From CAZDWZ01 sp964509425 (GTDB lineage: Bacteria > Bdellovibrionota_C > UBA2361 > SZUA-149 > CAZDWZ01), in contig CAZDWZ010000007.1 in NCBI GenBank assembly GCA_964509425.1, positions 285,075-349,074 on the forward strand: 64,000 nucleotides of DNA, in the 5' to 3' direction. The position numbers and the translations under genes were made by a program. The notes under the pieces were generated by a model that was not told the origin of the DNA, made no database searches, and saw only the letters and a list, made by a program, of their open reading frames with translations. This document shows, piece after piece, positions 18,661 through 27,853 of the stretch. Positions within the stretch are counted from its first letter, which is position 1, and the number at the start of each line of letters is the position of its first letter.

Positions 18661-18683
18661 ATTCTGTTTCTCCCGACGCTTTG

Positions 18684-18726
18684 CTGACAAAAGGGAGAGA
18701 GGACCGGGCGATGGTCCTTCTGTCAG
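18684..18726 (-). terminator. nested hairpin at the end of the gene at 18723
   Basis: An outer pair CTGACA (18684-18689) with TGTCAG (18721-18726) encloses an inner GGACC/GGTCC stem (18701-18705 with 18713-18717). The hairpin overlaps the stop codon and on the minus strand runs into a CCCTTTTG stretch, so it may terminate transcription. Confidence 0.4.
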
Positions 18727-18938
18727 GCGATCCTCAACTTCAACTTCACCACCCTGCCGTCGGCGTGACGGTAGACCCAGGAAACTTCCTGGCCCGAGGT
18801 GTCGTTGAAGATTCGGTTTGACGCCTTATCTTCGTACTTGAACCCCCGCTCCTTGAGCATCTTCATGCCCTGCTTGGGGCTATCGAACTGCTCGATCGTT
18901 CCGCCCGTCGCGACGTCGATCAAATCGCACTTCAACAT
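18723..18938 (-). CDS. small hypothetical protein
   Basis: The 71-residue soluble product (MLKCDLIDVATGGTIEQF) alternates strands and helices and ends in a basic tail VVKLKLRIA. GGGGAT lies 4 bases before the ATG at 18938. Composition is richer in G and C than the surroundings, so I group it with the GC-rich single genes. No family recognised. It is in the same direction as the gene at 18120 but 260 bases upstream of it. Confidence 0.5.
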   Translation of the reverse strand: MLKCDLIDVATGGTIEQFDSPKQGMKMLKERGFKYEDKASNRIFNDTSGQEVSWVYRHADGRVVKLKLRIA

Positions 18939-19556
18939 TGAAATCCCCGATCATGGAGCGCCCGCGCTTGGGAAAGACCTCTGTCTGTTGTAACCTTTGC
19001 GCCGCGGCCCTCTCGCAGATATTCTCGCGACTCTCACGAGAATGTTCGGCTTTCAGTAACTGTTGTGGCGCTCGCAGCTAATGGTCTCGACACGGGGGCT
19101 AAACATCGTCTTAAAGATCGATAACTACAAGTCCATCGGAATCCCTCTCATGTATCGAGCTTCCGCGAGTCATGGGGCGCGAATAGGCAGGAGGCTGATT
19201 GGCCAACCGGAAATTAGTCTCGCTCGGCTTCGTCACACTCTCGACAATCCAAGGTTTCACCGATACGGCTCTCCCGACCCTCTTCGGTTTGCGTCCATGG
19301 CCGCACCTCAAACGGTGGCCGATGTCGAACATGCTGTTGGTGCTCACAACTGAGAACCGCAACCCAGTCACCCGATGCATCCTGCCTGAAATCGACAATC
19401 GAACTCTTCATGATAGATTCGTTATGATTGAAACACTCCCAATTCTCACTTCCCCGGTTTCACCTAGCACTCTTTCTGAGAAGCTTTGATGCAGATTCGC
19501 CTTCGAGATGCCGACAGTACTCGGGCCTACAAAAACAACAAAACAAGGACACGAAC
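18939..19556. other. intergenic with one small inverted repeat
   Basis: About 620 bases. A 7-bp inverted repeat (ATTCTCG 19021-19027 with CGAGAAT 19037-19043) lies 80 bases upstream of the gene at 18723. Nothing else is recognised; frames on both strands lack start signals. Confidence 0.35.
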
Positions 19557-20021
19557 ATGCGGATCAGATTCGTACTGCTCGGATCAATCTTTGCGACTTT
19601 TTCAACATTGAGTGAAACCGCCGCCGCGACTTCACCCGCGCCGACCGCGACACCCACTCCGATTGCTACGGCGACTCCAAGGCCAACGGCGACTGCTACG
19701 CCAACCGCGCCGCCGACAACTCCTACACCGACACCAACCCCGAAACCATTTATCAGTTCTAGAGTCGATTGCGCCCGCAAAGTGACCTGCTACAAGCCCG
19801 CGGCATGGCCGTGGCAAGCACCTCAAACGAAGATCGTCACCTGCAGCGCTTCGAGCGGGATGAGCGCGTGCGGCTGGCCAGCTGCTGCCGCTCAGCTACC
19901 CATACTCGACGCATCCGCGATACTCGGACTTGCTTGCAGTGCCGCCTCTTGTCCGGCGGGATTTTTCAGCATCGTCGACGAGGACTGCGTTCCGGATCAA
20001 GATGTCGTAGGTCAATGTTAG
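19557..20021 (+). CDS. secreted protein with Thr/Pro repeat linker
   Basis: The 154-residue product has a signal peptide (about residues 1-24), then a low-complexity linker of TATPTP-like repeats (about 27-63), then a C-terminal domain with eight Cys (for example VDCARKVTCYKP, SACGWP, GLACSAASCPAG). A Thr/Pro linker before a disulfide-rich module is typical of exported binding domains. The start at 19557 gives the signal peptide. No family recognised. Confidence 0.7.
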   Translation: MRIRFVLLGSIFATFSTLSETAAATSPAPTATPTPIATATPRPTATATPTAPPTTPTPTPTPKPFISSRVDCARKVTCYKPAAWPWQAPQTKIVTCSASSGMSACGWPAAAAQLPILDASAILGLACSAASCPAGFFSIVDEDCVPDQDVVGQC

Positions 20022-20120
20022 CCGAAGATGGGAGCATCCTGCTCACCACAGTATCCGCTCTTTAGTAAGTGAGCACAAAGAGGCGGATCAACACGATCTC
20101 TGGAGCCGGCATGAATTCAA

Positions 20121-20579
20121 TCATTCTGCCTGAAGAAGGTACATTGAGCCGTTCGGAGTCACGCTCTGCAACGTAACTTCACGGTACGTCCCCACCGGTG
20201 CCGAAACCTGAAGAATACTCCCGGGATTTACGTTCGCGAGCTCACAAGAGGCTCCGCTGAGCTCGACGACACGGTGCCCAGGGGTAACGATTTCGACAAC
20301 GGTCATCGGCGGGACGCTTCCGAGACAGAACGTCGCCGTTTCCGCTCGTGCAACAAGCACTCTGAATTGGCGAGTCATGTGCGAGACGTCTTCTCTCGAA
20401 GAGATTACGGTGCCTCCATCTGCCGAGTTTGCAGAGATTGAAATCGATGCGCCTTCATTCTCGCTTGAACTCTGGTCACCGTGATCGGATTCGACCGTGA
20501 AAGAGTCCCCGCCACATCCGGAGAAAAGGACGCTCGCGAGAATCACTGTTACGACGAAAGGTTTGAATGTCCTTGACAT
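20121..20579 (-). CDS. hypothetical lipoprotein
   Basis: The 152-residue product has a signal peptide with lipobox LFSGC (Cys at 22), so it is membrane-anchored. A Ser/Glu-rich linker follows (about 30-50), then a small beta-rich domain (MTVVEIVTPGHRVVELSG) that may bind an unknown partner. GGAG lies 6 bases before the ATG at 20579. Family unknown. Confidence 0.7.
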   Translation of the reverse strand: MSRTFKPFVVTVILASVLFSGCGGDSFTVESDHGDQSSSENEGASISISANSADGGTVISSREDVSHMTRQFRVLVARAETATFCLGSVPPMTVVEIVTPGHRVVELSGASCELANVNPGSILQVSAPVGTYREVTLQSVTPNGSMYLLQAE

Positions 20580-20746
20580 GGGATACTCCGGTTCTTACCG
20601 AATCTATCGGATCGAAATAGAATTGCCAGTACTCATTTGGTACGCCTCCTTTTCGACGATTCTGAAATTTGGTTATGACTTTCGCTGGCTCATCTGATCT
20701 GGCTCCTTCGGCTCGAAGCGCTGCTCGGGGCGGGACTGTCTTCGTT

Positions 20747-21109
20747 TTATTCTTCGTGCGCGATGGCGACTTTGGATCGATCTAGCGGGTCGACTTTTAC
20801 ACCGATGGTCGCTCCCCGCCGAAGCTCGCCAAGCTGTATCAACTGTATGTACTCTTTTGTAACAGCATGATAAATCGATCCGTCTCCTTCGTGCACGGTA
20901 AGTTCGAACTGGACTTCAGGATTCTCATTGAGAAACCAACCGGTCTGTGTCATCCGATCGATAACCGCCTGTGCATCCCGTCCCTCCCGTCTGATTCGCT
21001 CCGCTTCGACAAGAGAAGGAAGAAACACCGACACGCATCCGACCGAAAAAGAAACCATGGCGGCCAAAGCCATCAGGAGAAGATACCGAAAATGAATTCT
21101 TATAAACAT
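20747..21109 (-). CDS. small lipoprotein, DUF3592-like pattern
   Basis: The 120-residue product has a signal peptide with lipobox SVGC (Cys near 25). The mature domain follows a pattern often seen in DUF3592-type and related small proteins: GRDAQAVIDRMTQTGWFLNENPEVQFELTV, then a V-strand and GATIGVKVDPLDRSKVAI. That is a family resemblance only. It shares direction with the lipoprotein gene at 20121, with 167 bases between them. Confidence 0.65.
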   Translation of the reverse strand: MFIRIHFRYLLLMALAAMVSFSVGCVSVFLPSLVEAERIRREGRDAQAVIDRMTQTGWFLNENPEVQFELTVHEGDGSIYHAVTKEYIQLIQLGELRRGATIGVKVDPLDRSKVAIAHEE

Positions 21110-21500
21110 GTATTCGTCCTCTTCAAGAGTCTTGTTCGATATGCCTCAGTTGACTTGATTCGAAACGCGGAAAATCCTTCACAACCTCTCGTTGAGCAGT
21201 TCCGCCTGCTACCATTTCGTCCGAGCGCCGGAATCCTTCGAATTCGTTCCGACCAAGCCAACCATTATTCATGCCGTCCTGACCCCCTGGAATAAACACG
21301 TTTGGATTGCTGAATCTCCCGAGACGGTTCGATGGGTTAATCACCCACACAAATCGACGATAGTGCCCGAAAATCGACAACTACTCGCGGCATTTGTCAA
21401 AAATCCTCTATTTGAGACTTCTCTTTGGACAAAACCTTGTTCTAAGGTGTCCCTGGCGATCGCTCTTCTCAACACTCTGGACACAGTAGACGGTAAAGAG
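21110..21500. other. intergenic, nothing recognised
   Basis: About 390 bases. The open frame running through it on the plus strand continues into the GC-rich gene at 21747 but has no start signal or protein-like composition here. Confidence 0.35.
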
Positions 21501-21541
21501 ACTGTTTTCTCCGGGGGAGTTCCGCTGTCCGGAGAAACAGT
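21501..21541. repeat. 13-bp inverted repeat upstream of the gene at 21747
   Basis: The left arm 21501-21514 (ACTGTTTTCTCCGG) pairs with 21529-21541 (CCGGAGAAACAGT) over 13 positions with one bulged T. It lies about 205 bases before the start codon. A second smaller pair, CCGTGAG/CTCACGG, lies closer to the gene. Confidence 0.55.
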
Positions 21542-21746
21542 CCGAAACCAAAAGAGTTCTAAGCGTGTGCCGGGTGTTGTGGCGCAGGATCACTTCCTGC
21601 CTTCAGCACCCGGTACCCGTGAGGGTTATCTTGGGTGCTCACGGACTAACACGTGGGCGGGTTCCTGCGGGCGTGTGCTCGTAGGCAAGGGCGACTCCGT
21701 TCCGTCGCAAGACGGGGCCGCCAGGACTTCCAGAAGGAGGTGCACC

Positions 21747-22349
21747 ATGCACTCCACCGCGACGCTCCTCGGCCAGCAAGTGGGACTGCTGGCCCCCACG
21801 CCGGATCAGGTCCGGCAGTTCGGGACGACCCCCGAGTTCCACGAAGGGGGGATCTGTGCGATCCACGACGGGCTGCTCACCCTCGTCCGGCGCTTCGAGA
21901 TGCCGGACGGGAAGCCGATCCAGTTGCCGGACGACCTGCCGCCGGTGCTGTCGTTGGCCGACGCGGACGCCGCCTTCCGGACGGCCGTGCCGGGCGTGGA
22001 GTTCCCGGGCGAGATGGTCCCCGTGCTGGCCGGGATCGTGTTCGAGTTCGACAACGACGGGAAGACCCCCCGCAGCCGCGTGCGGATGGTCAACGGTGTC
22101 TGGGTGATGATCAGCGAGATGGCCGCGCTCGGCAACTTCCGGCCGGCGAAGGTGAACCGCCGCCGGCCGGCCCTGACCGACGGGGGGCGTCTGGCCCGCA
22201 TCGGGACCGCGATGTGGCGGCCCCACCACCGCCAGTACGCCGGGATGAGCGGCCGCTTCACCACCCAGCAGATGGACGGCATCTTCCGCGAGCGCGAACT
22301 GTGCATCGCGGACCCGGACCGGCGGCCGTCGCTGGTCGGGGTGAGCTGA
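21747..22349 (+). CDS. hypothetical GC-rich protein
   Basis: The 200-residue product starts MHSTATLLGQQVGLLAPTP. It is soluble, with short helices and an Arg-rich segment around residues 141-165 (RPAKVNRRRPALTDGGRLAR). I recognise no family. The start is certain: AAGGAGG stands 6 bases before the ATG at 21747. The gene is strongly GC-rich, uses GGG and CGG freely, and is flanked by an inverted repeat (21501-21541) and a hairpin (22409-22440). Confidence 0.75.
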   Translation: MHSTATLLGQQVGLLAPTPDQVRQFGTTPEFHEGGICAIHDGLLTLVRRFEMPDGKPIQLPDDLPPVLSLADADAAFRTAVPGVEFPGEMVPVLAGIVFEFDNDGKTPRSRVRMVNGVWVMISEMAALGNFRPAKVNRRRPALTDGGRLARIGTAMWRPHHRQYAGMSGRFTTQQMDGIFRERELCIADPDRRPSLVGVS

Positions 22350-22408
22350 GCCAACCCTGAAACCCCAAGCAACTCGCATCCAGGAGAATGCGAGCACCAT
22401 CCGCACGC

Positions 22409-22440
22409 ACGACGCAGGCGCCTCTCCGGGCCTGCGTCGT
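22409..22440 (+). terminator. 11-bp GC hairpin after the gene at 21747
   Basis: Perfect arms ACGACGCAGGC (22409-22419) and GCCTGCGTCGT (22430-22440) begin 60 bases after the stop codon. There is no T-run. A smaller CTCGCAT/ATGCGAG pair precedes it. Confidence 0.5.
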
Positions 22441-22593
22441 ACTGCGATGGATCAACACAAAAAGGTAAGGTGGTTTCGGACTGTGTTGACTGCTGATTCT
22501 AGCCTCAGCATTTCGACGCGAGCCCAACTGCAAAGGCTGCAGAACGCCGGCGGAGGTCGTTTACCCCCCATCCGGCAGAAGAGTATTCGGTGT

Positions 22594-23233
22594 CTAAAAA
22601 TAATTCACAGTTTTCACGCACTGAATAAAGGAGACTTCAACGGCTTCCCCTCCCTGAACATTGAACTGATGGATGGAAGCTTTGGGAAGCTCACCACCGT
22701 CCTTCACCTTAACTGTCAGTGAACTCACTCCTTCACTAAGGAAACCGTTTAGAAGCACGTCAGAGTAACCTTCGTTGTACTGATCCTTAGCCGCCGGCAC
22801 CTCGACGTTTATTGTTAGGGTCGATAGCTGTGAGATTCCTCCATTCGGCTTCGTGTAAAACTTGACTTTCACCTCGACGCGCACTGCTTTATCAGAATAA
22901 TTTTTGAGCGAGAGAACCGAGGCGAGAGCCGCACCGATGTGAACGCTGAAGCGCGACTCGGTTTGGGGGATTGCTGCCTATGATTGCGCTTATTACGGCC
23001 TCGTTTATTGTGCCGGATATTGGGGAAGAAAGTGATGTTTGTGAGCCTCCGCTTGCCGTTTGAACACCAGCCCCTGCGTTTAACGACATCGATGTTGGAT
23101 TCAGCAAGCTAAGAGATCCTTGAAGCGCACTCCCAGGGCTTGCGTTAATCACAGTTGTCATCGGCATCGCAGACGCTGAGGTTCCGATCGAAATGAAAAG
23201 AGCCGGAAGCAAACAAACAGATACAAATTTCAT
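22594..23233 (-). pseudogene. secreted protein gene with a frameshift at a G/C run
   Basis: The start at 23233 encodes a signal peptide (MKFVSVCLLPALFISIGTSASA) and a Ser/Asn-rich region. Near residue 90 the frame leaves a protein-like path at a run of five G on the plus strand (22966-22970). Reading four instead of five joins it smoothly to ...SNPQTESRFSVHIGAALASVLSLK, continuing into the frame that ends at 22594. The whole product would be about 210 residues, with a beta-rich C-terminal domain. Either a real frameshift or an assembly indel at the homopolymer explains it. As it stands, the two halves span 22892-23233 and 22594-22884. Family unknown. Confidence 0.6.
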
Positions 23234-23511
23234 AGAGCCTTTTTTTAAGAACACGTTGTGACGAAAACCAACCACACAACACGCATGGTTATGAGCAACT
23301 AGACGAACACGATCGAGAAGGCTAAAGCCTCGAAAGAATTTGTGAGGAGATTGCATATTCCGAGGCTTGAAGGTGAGAGATCCTCTCATTGCTTCGTACG
23401 AAGTAATGTCCAAACCCTCAAGACTCTCCCGCGAACACAGATCCACTCTTGCTGATCACCGCGCCGGGCGATACTTTGGTTGCCGTCGCTTTCACCCAAA
23501 CATCGTCAAAC
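23234..23511. promoter_or_regulatory. divergent intergenic region
   Basis: This region separates the divergent genes starting at 23233 (minus) and 23512 (plus) and must hold both promoters. I could not single out convincing -35/-10 pairs. Confidence 0.3.
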
Positions 23512-24987
23512 ATGAGCACACCATCCACTCCCCTCGCCCCCAGTATTCTTAAAAACATATGGCAGTCCCTGCTCTCGAAGCGTACGCGAGACGCCATATA
23601 TCGGCTGAGGCTGCGCACTGCATTCCGCTTAGCACCCGATCTGGCGAAGCGCCTTGAAGCACCATCGCTTGTACCCCCGTTGCCTCCCGAACCGCTACCT
23701 CAACCGGAAATTCAACTTATCACTCTCAAGGTCGATGATTCTCCGCCTCACCATTCCACGGTCGAAGCGTGGGAAGGTATGCGCGTGCTTTATCGGCAGT
23801 CAGAGCTTGTCTCTCCGGTACTCCTCCATCGGACGGAGGAGAGCGTGCTCGATGATACAGGCGATCCGGATTTAGTGCCGTTCGAAGTGGCTGGAAGAAA
23901 AAGACTCGCGACCTGTTCCGGACTCGCATGGTTCGCGGGGAATCATTTAGCCGCGGTGAATCTCTATGGCCAGCATCTCCGAATCTATCGGATGGAAAAG
24001 CCGAGTGATGAGGGGGGAGAACCAAGGTTGGAGCTCCTCCACGAATTCACTGAAGGCATTCATTACCCTGAAGCAGTTTCTGCTTCGAGTGATGGGAAGC
24101 TTTTTGCCGTGAGTCATTCACTTGTGGAGAAGAAGGGGGTCACTCTCCATCGGGCAGACCCGTTTACTTTCAAGCCGGAGCCGGAATTTACGCGTCTTGA
24201 CCCCGATGAGACATGCCATGGACTCGAGTTTTCACCGAACGCCCGATACCTTGCCTACACATGCCTCACCGGAGCAGGCTCTGTTCACGTTGTCGATGTG
24301 ACTGAATCGCCTGTCAAGCGCACTTGCTTCATCGCGAACCGCAACCCCGACCTTCGACCGAAGGCCGTCACTTTTACGCCGGACGGCAAATATGTGGCGA
24401 TTGTGTACTCACCGATCGTGCAGGCAACTTCGGACCACATCTCGCAGGCGGGAAGAATCGAGATTCGCCGCTTCGATTCGAGGAGCGGATCGATCGACGG
24501 CGCCTGTGAAGCCGTGCTCGAAAGCACTGCATCACTTCTCGTCGGACTCGAGCTTGCCGTATTCGGCCCTCTCATCGCGGTGGGGCAATACCGGTTGTTC
24601 GTGGCAAACCAGGCCCACGATCTCGTCTTGGAGATTCTCTTTGATGCAGTAAGAATGAAGCTCACTGTTACGGGCAAACAGATCCGAGGGCTCCCCTTCC
24701 CCCACGGCGTTAGCGTTTCAAGGGACGGTCGTTTTTTTCCGTGGCGTGCTACGGAGATGACTCGGTACGGGTCTTTTCTTTGCGAGAAGACAAGCCCAGA
24801 CGCTCCCGGGATCCCCGAATTCACGTTCTTCTCTGCGGACACTCAGCCCTTCCGCCGCTTCGAGGCGCTGAACGGAGCCTCCTCGAGCTCGCAGAAGCGC
24901 TCTCAAATCTCAACTACCGTGTCTCGTGTTTGTTGCCGCACGACTACAGACCTTACACCGAGGAGCTTGCACGATTCACGGATTTGA
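23512..24987 (+). CDS. WD40/YVTN-like propeller half of a split propeller-glycosyltransferase gene
   Basis: From the ATG at 23512 this frame encodes a Pro-rich lead-in and then propeller-type repeats with the recurrent pattern SxDGxxxAVxx (ASSDGKLFAVSHS, FSPNARYLAYTCL, FTPDGKYVAIVYS, VSRDGRFF). At the last blade the frame is lost in a run of seven T (24732-24738). Reading eight would give DGRFFSVACYGDDSVRVFSL, a perfect blade end that flows into the glycosyltransferase frame at 24741. The residues after about position 410 in this frame are therefore spurious. The intact protein would be about 820 residues, probably cytoplasmic, linking a sensor or scaffold propeller to a sugar transferase. 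Confidence 0.7.
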   Translation: MSTPSTPLAPSILKNIWQSLLSKRTRDAIYRLRLRTAFRLAPDLAKRLEAPSLVPPLPPEPLPQPEIQLITLKVDDSPPHHSTVEAWEGMRVLYRQSELVSPVLLHRTEESVLDDTGDPDLVPFEVAGRKRLATCSGLAWFAGNHLAAVNLYGQHLRIYRMEKPSDEGGEPRLELLHEFTEGIHYPEAVSASSDGKLFAVSHSLVEKKGVTLHRADPFTFKPEPEFTRLDPDETCHGLEFSPNARYLAYTCLTGAGSVHVVDVTESPVKRTCFIANRNPDLRPKAVTFTPDGKYVAIVYSPIVQATSDHISQAGRIEIRRFDSRSGSIDGACEAVLESTASLLVGLELAVFGPLIAVGQYRLFVANQAHDLVLEILFDAVRMKLTVTGKQIRGLPFPHGVSVSRDGRFFPWRATEMTRYGSFLCEKTSPDAPGIPEFTFFSADTQPFRRFEALNGASSSSQKRSQISTTVSRVCCRTTTDLTPRSLHDSRI

Positions 24988-25976
24988 TTATCCAACTTCC
25001 ATTTGATTGGCAGAATCACCAACGGCCATTCCAAGAGCGTGGAGTTAAAGAGATCGAAGACTTCTTCCGCGATGAGCGGGTCCACCTTGTCCATCTAAAT
25101 TCAACCGTGATTCCGGATATTCTCGTAGCAGCACGAAGGGCAAACGTAAGAAGCGTGCTTCACGCTCGGGAATTGCTCGAATCGGATCTCGAGCTTGCCG
25201 AATACTTCGAGTGTGAAGGCGCCTCTGCGTTGAACTATCTCTCACGATCGGCCGACCACATCATCGGAAACTCTCAGGCGACCTTGAAGCAGTTTCCTGA
25301 GATGGGGGATTATTATTGTCTCCACAATACTTTCAATTCTGAATTGCTCGAACTTCCCGCTCCGTGTTCCGGTCCTACGCTTCGGGTAGGACTGATCGGA
25401 GGTAACACTCATCGTAAAGGGATAAGCGATTTTATCCAGCTCGCGATCTCCGCACGCACCAATCCGGATATTGAGTTTATCGTGATCGGCACTCCAAAGC
25501 TCACAGATAGAGACGGTTTGGAGCTACAACTGAAGAGCGTCTTCCCACCGCCTCGCCTGAAGTTCGTCGATGAGGTTGTTGAACCTACCGAGGCGGTCGG
25601 GATGGTAGATGTGGTGGTCAGCTTGTCGTCTGTTCCAGAATCGTTTGGACGAACGATCCTTGAAGCAATGGCGGGTGGACGTCCGGTGGTTGCATTCTCA
25701 ATCGGTGCTGTAACAGAACTCGTGGAGCACTTGAAGAATGGTTTTCTCGTGGCACCTGGCGATCGAGCGGATGCACTTCGTGCGCTCACCTGGCTTGCGA
25801 ACAATCGAGACGAAGCAGTAGCGATGGGGAAAGCAGGGCGAGATCGTGCCTCTCTCTCTTTCTCTAAAGAGGTCTACACACGGAATTTAGGAATGATTTA
25901 CGACCACATCCTTCGAAAGACCACATCAAGGGGCGAAGATCGCGAACGAATCTACTCGAACGCAAGATTTCGATAG
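24741..25976 (+). CDS. glycosyltransferase family 4 half of the split gene
   Basis: This frame continues the propeller protein and holds a GT-B glycosyltransferase of family 4. Seen here are the N-terminal Rossmann segment with LRGAERSLLELAEALSNL, the linker VGLIGGNTHRKGISDF, and the nucleotide-sugar site PESFGRTILEAMAGGRPVV with the paired Glu of the E-x7-E motif. Such enzymes transfer a sugar from an NDP-sugar to a cell-surface or small-molecule acceptor. The GTG at 24741 is only a formal start; the true gene probably begins at 23512 (see the T7 frameshift). The acceptor is unknown and there is no polysaccharide cluster nearby. Confidence 0.8.
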   Translation: MACYGDDSVRVFSLREDKPRRSRDPRIHVLLCGHSALPPLRGAERSLLELAEALSNLNYRVSCLLPHDYRPYTEELARFTDLIIQLPFDWQNHQRPFQERGVKEIEDFFRDERVHLVHLNSTVIPDILVAARRANVRSVLHARELLESDLELAEYFECEGASALNYLSRSADHIIGNSQATLKQFPEMGDYYCLHNTFNSELLELPAPCSGPTLRVGLIGGNTHRKGISDFIQLAISARTNPDIEFIVIGTPKLTDRDGLELQLKSVFPPPRLKFVDEVVEPTEAVGMVDVVVSLSSVPESFGRTILEAMAGGRPVVAFSIGAVTELVEHLKNGFLVAPGDRADALRALTWLANNRDEAVAMGKAGRDRASLSFSKEVYTRNLGMIYDHILRKTTSRGEDRERIYSNARFR

Positions 25977-26220
25977 AGAGCGAGTTCGCGATACCTCCGA
26001 AAAAGTAGACAAACTGCTCCACCGCTCCGAGTCGGCTCCCAATTCGATTCGAGTGGTTGAGCCCAAACTACAATTCTCAGAGTATCCTCGACTCGTTCCT
26101 TCCCACTCCAAGTCGAGAAACCGCGGCGTCGCATCCTGTGACATTGTGACAAGAGGCGCACGCCAGTAGACAGTAGTAGGTTCCAAACTCCATCCCCTCA
26201 CGCCTTTTCAGGAGCAACTG

Positions 26221-26715
26221 ATGGCAAGCGATGACGTCGTGGAAGACGACTCCGCAAAACCTGTCCGGCCGGAAGTCTCACTCCTCGGGGCGACGCTCTC
26301 GGAACTCGTTCGTGATCACCCGTTGTGGAGAGACGTCGTCATTCCAACTCTCCGCGGCGGTATGTTCGCGTCATCGGGTCGCCTCGTGCCGGCCTGGCGT
26401 GTGCTCGCCGAGGGCATCGCCCGGCGCGCGGAGGTGAAAGGCTATAAAAAGCCGCTCGTCTCACCCTGGCTTCAGCGCATCGCCGGAAAACTCGTCGACG
26501 CCGACGAGATCACCCGCGTCCTCAACATGAGGTGCGTCACGAAGGCGGTGAGAGCGGCAGTGCTTCCCCTGGTGGTCGCACTGCTTGCAGATCGTGAGCC
26601 GCCGGCAGAATCGATTCAGGCTCTGAAGGACTCCGTGAAGGTCCTGCAGGACGCGAACCGAGGGCGAGAAGCAACGCTCCTGTCCGAGATCGCGGGGCGG
26701 GTAGAAGGGTTGTAA
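26221..26715 (+). CDS. hypothetical GC-rich protein
   Basis: The 164-residue product (MASDDVVEDDSAKPV) is soluble and mostly helical, with an acidic head and a central segment LRGGMFASSGRLVPAWRVLAEGIARR. No family recognised. AGGAG lies 7 bases before the ATG at 26221, fixing the start. GC is higher than the flanks, and a hairpin follows at 26721, as for the other GC-rich single genes. Confidence 0.7.
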   Translation: MASDDVVEDDSAKPVRPEVSLLGATLSELVRDHPLWRDVVIPTLRGGMFASSGRLVPAWRVLAEGIARRAEVKGYKKPLVSPWLQRIAGKLVDADEITRVLNMRCVTKAVRAAVLPLVVALLADREPPAESIQALKDSVKVLQDANRGREATLLSEIAGRVEGL

Positions 26716-26720
26716 AGGAG

Positions 26721-26754
26721 GAGCACGCTGGCGAACTCAGACGAGCGTGTGCTC
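26721..26754 (+). terminator. hairpin after the gene at 26221
   Basis: GAGCAC and GCT (26721-26729) pair with AGC and GTGCTC (26744-26754) over 9 positions with a 2-base bulge. It starts 6 bases after the stop codon and has no T-run. Confidence 0.45.
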
Positions 26755-26841
26755 GGAAGGTTTGTCGGCGTGCCCTCTTCATCCGAGAACAGTGCCATCC
26801 GGATTTCCCCGGACCCCAGCCATTGCCTACGACTTCGCTTT

Positions 26842-27504
26842 CTATTTAGGAATCGGCGTCAGACCTCGCGTCTCCAAATCGTAGCCAATTCCGTCGACGA
26901 CAACTCGTTGTCTCGACGGAGCGGGAGTTGGTTGAGGAGTTGGCGCCACAAATGCGCTTAATCGTGCTCGACAGTCTCGCATGGAGGCACACAGTTCTTC
27001 TGGACGCTTTCCGATGTCTCCAGTGAGCGCGAGCGTGAAGCGTGCGTCCGGACGCTGGAGCAGCTCTTGATATCGAAGTTTCTCCTCATCACTCACACGC
27101 AAAGTCATCGCGATGGGAGTATTCCGTCGAGGTTCGACGGAGTCGTGCTGGCAAACGATTGGCTGCTGGGACTCGAGGAAAGAAGAGCATGAGATCTGCC
27201 GAGCTATCTTCTGCTTTAATTTTTCATCGAGGTAAGAAACAATAACATCGACGCGATGACCGACGCTCACCCAACTTTCCACACCCGATATAGGTCCGAC
27301 AAGAACTCGAATCGTCGAGCTGAGTGGAGGCTGACACGAATCATCAATCGGCGGCGGGCTCCCCGAAGGAACGGGCCAGCTGCATCCCGCTGGAAGTTTT
27401 GGCTCTCACAGAACGTCGGCACGGGTGTTTGCTGTTGACGAACCAATCAGAGCAGCGAAGGACATCGCCGCGACAAAGCTCGTATGTATTCTAGAGAGTG
27501 ACAC
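26842..27504 (-). pseudogene. CpaB/RcpC-like gene interrupted by an in-frame TGA
   Basis: Reading from a GTG at 27504 (or ATG at 27465) gives a signal peptide (SFVAAMSFAALIGSSTANTRA), then DVL, then TGA at 27406-27408. The same frame then continues without stops as EPKLPAGCSWPVPSGSPP to the end at 26842. The later part, IRVLVGPISGVESWVSVGHRVDVIVSY, matches the SAF/RcpC region of CpaB, the periplasmic protein of Flp/Tad pilus assembly. A Pro-rich tail follows. One nonsense change therefore appears to break an otherwise intact gene. No other tad genes are present here. A fragment starting at 27282 could still be translated. Confidence 0.55.
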
Positions 27505-27798
27505 CTAAACCCGAATGACTGCTAAAGCCTAATCTAGTCAAGAAACTCTTTCGACTCGTAAAGAACGCTCTCAAGACTCACCTCGACGACTGCAACCATC
27601 CCTACCGATAAAATTAACGATTGGAAATCAGTCTTTTACGGGGAACCTCCTCCGTAAGCTGCCTTTTGTTCGGTACGAATCTGCAAAGGAAGTGAAGGTA
27701 AGCGCTTAGGCGGAACCGATAATTGTTACTCACAATATTTTCGAGCCGCATACGAATAATTCTTCAGTGAGCGTCCGCCGAGTGCGGCCGCTAAACGC

Positions 27799-27834
27799 AA
27801 AAAACGCGGGGCAAGATTTGCACTTGCCCCGCGT
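27799..27834 (-). terminator. rho-independent terminator
   Basis: A perfect 12-bp stem (27804-27815 with 27823-27834) is followed on the minus strand by a T-run (27799-27804). It lies 20 bases past the stop of the secreted protein gene at 27854 and is the clearest classical terminator of the left half. Confidence 0.85.
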
Positions 27835-27853
27835 CTTCAAGAATTTCGAAATC

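Noticed and set aside
21653..22360. Alternative plus-strand frame over the gene at 21747
   Set aside because: It is Arg/Gly/Ala-rich, typical of a shifted frame of GC-rich coding DNA. The chosen frame has a perfect ribosome binding site and balanced composition.
27406..27408. TGA as a recoded codon (Trp or selenocysteine)
   Set aside because: Other genes in the window use TGA as their stop, no selenocysteine element was seen after the codon, and the context is not that of a selenoprotein.
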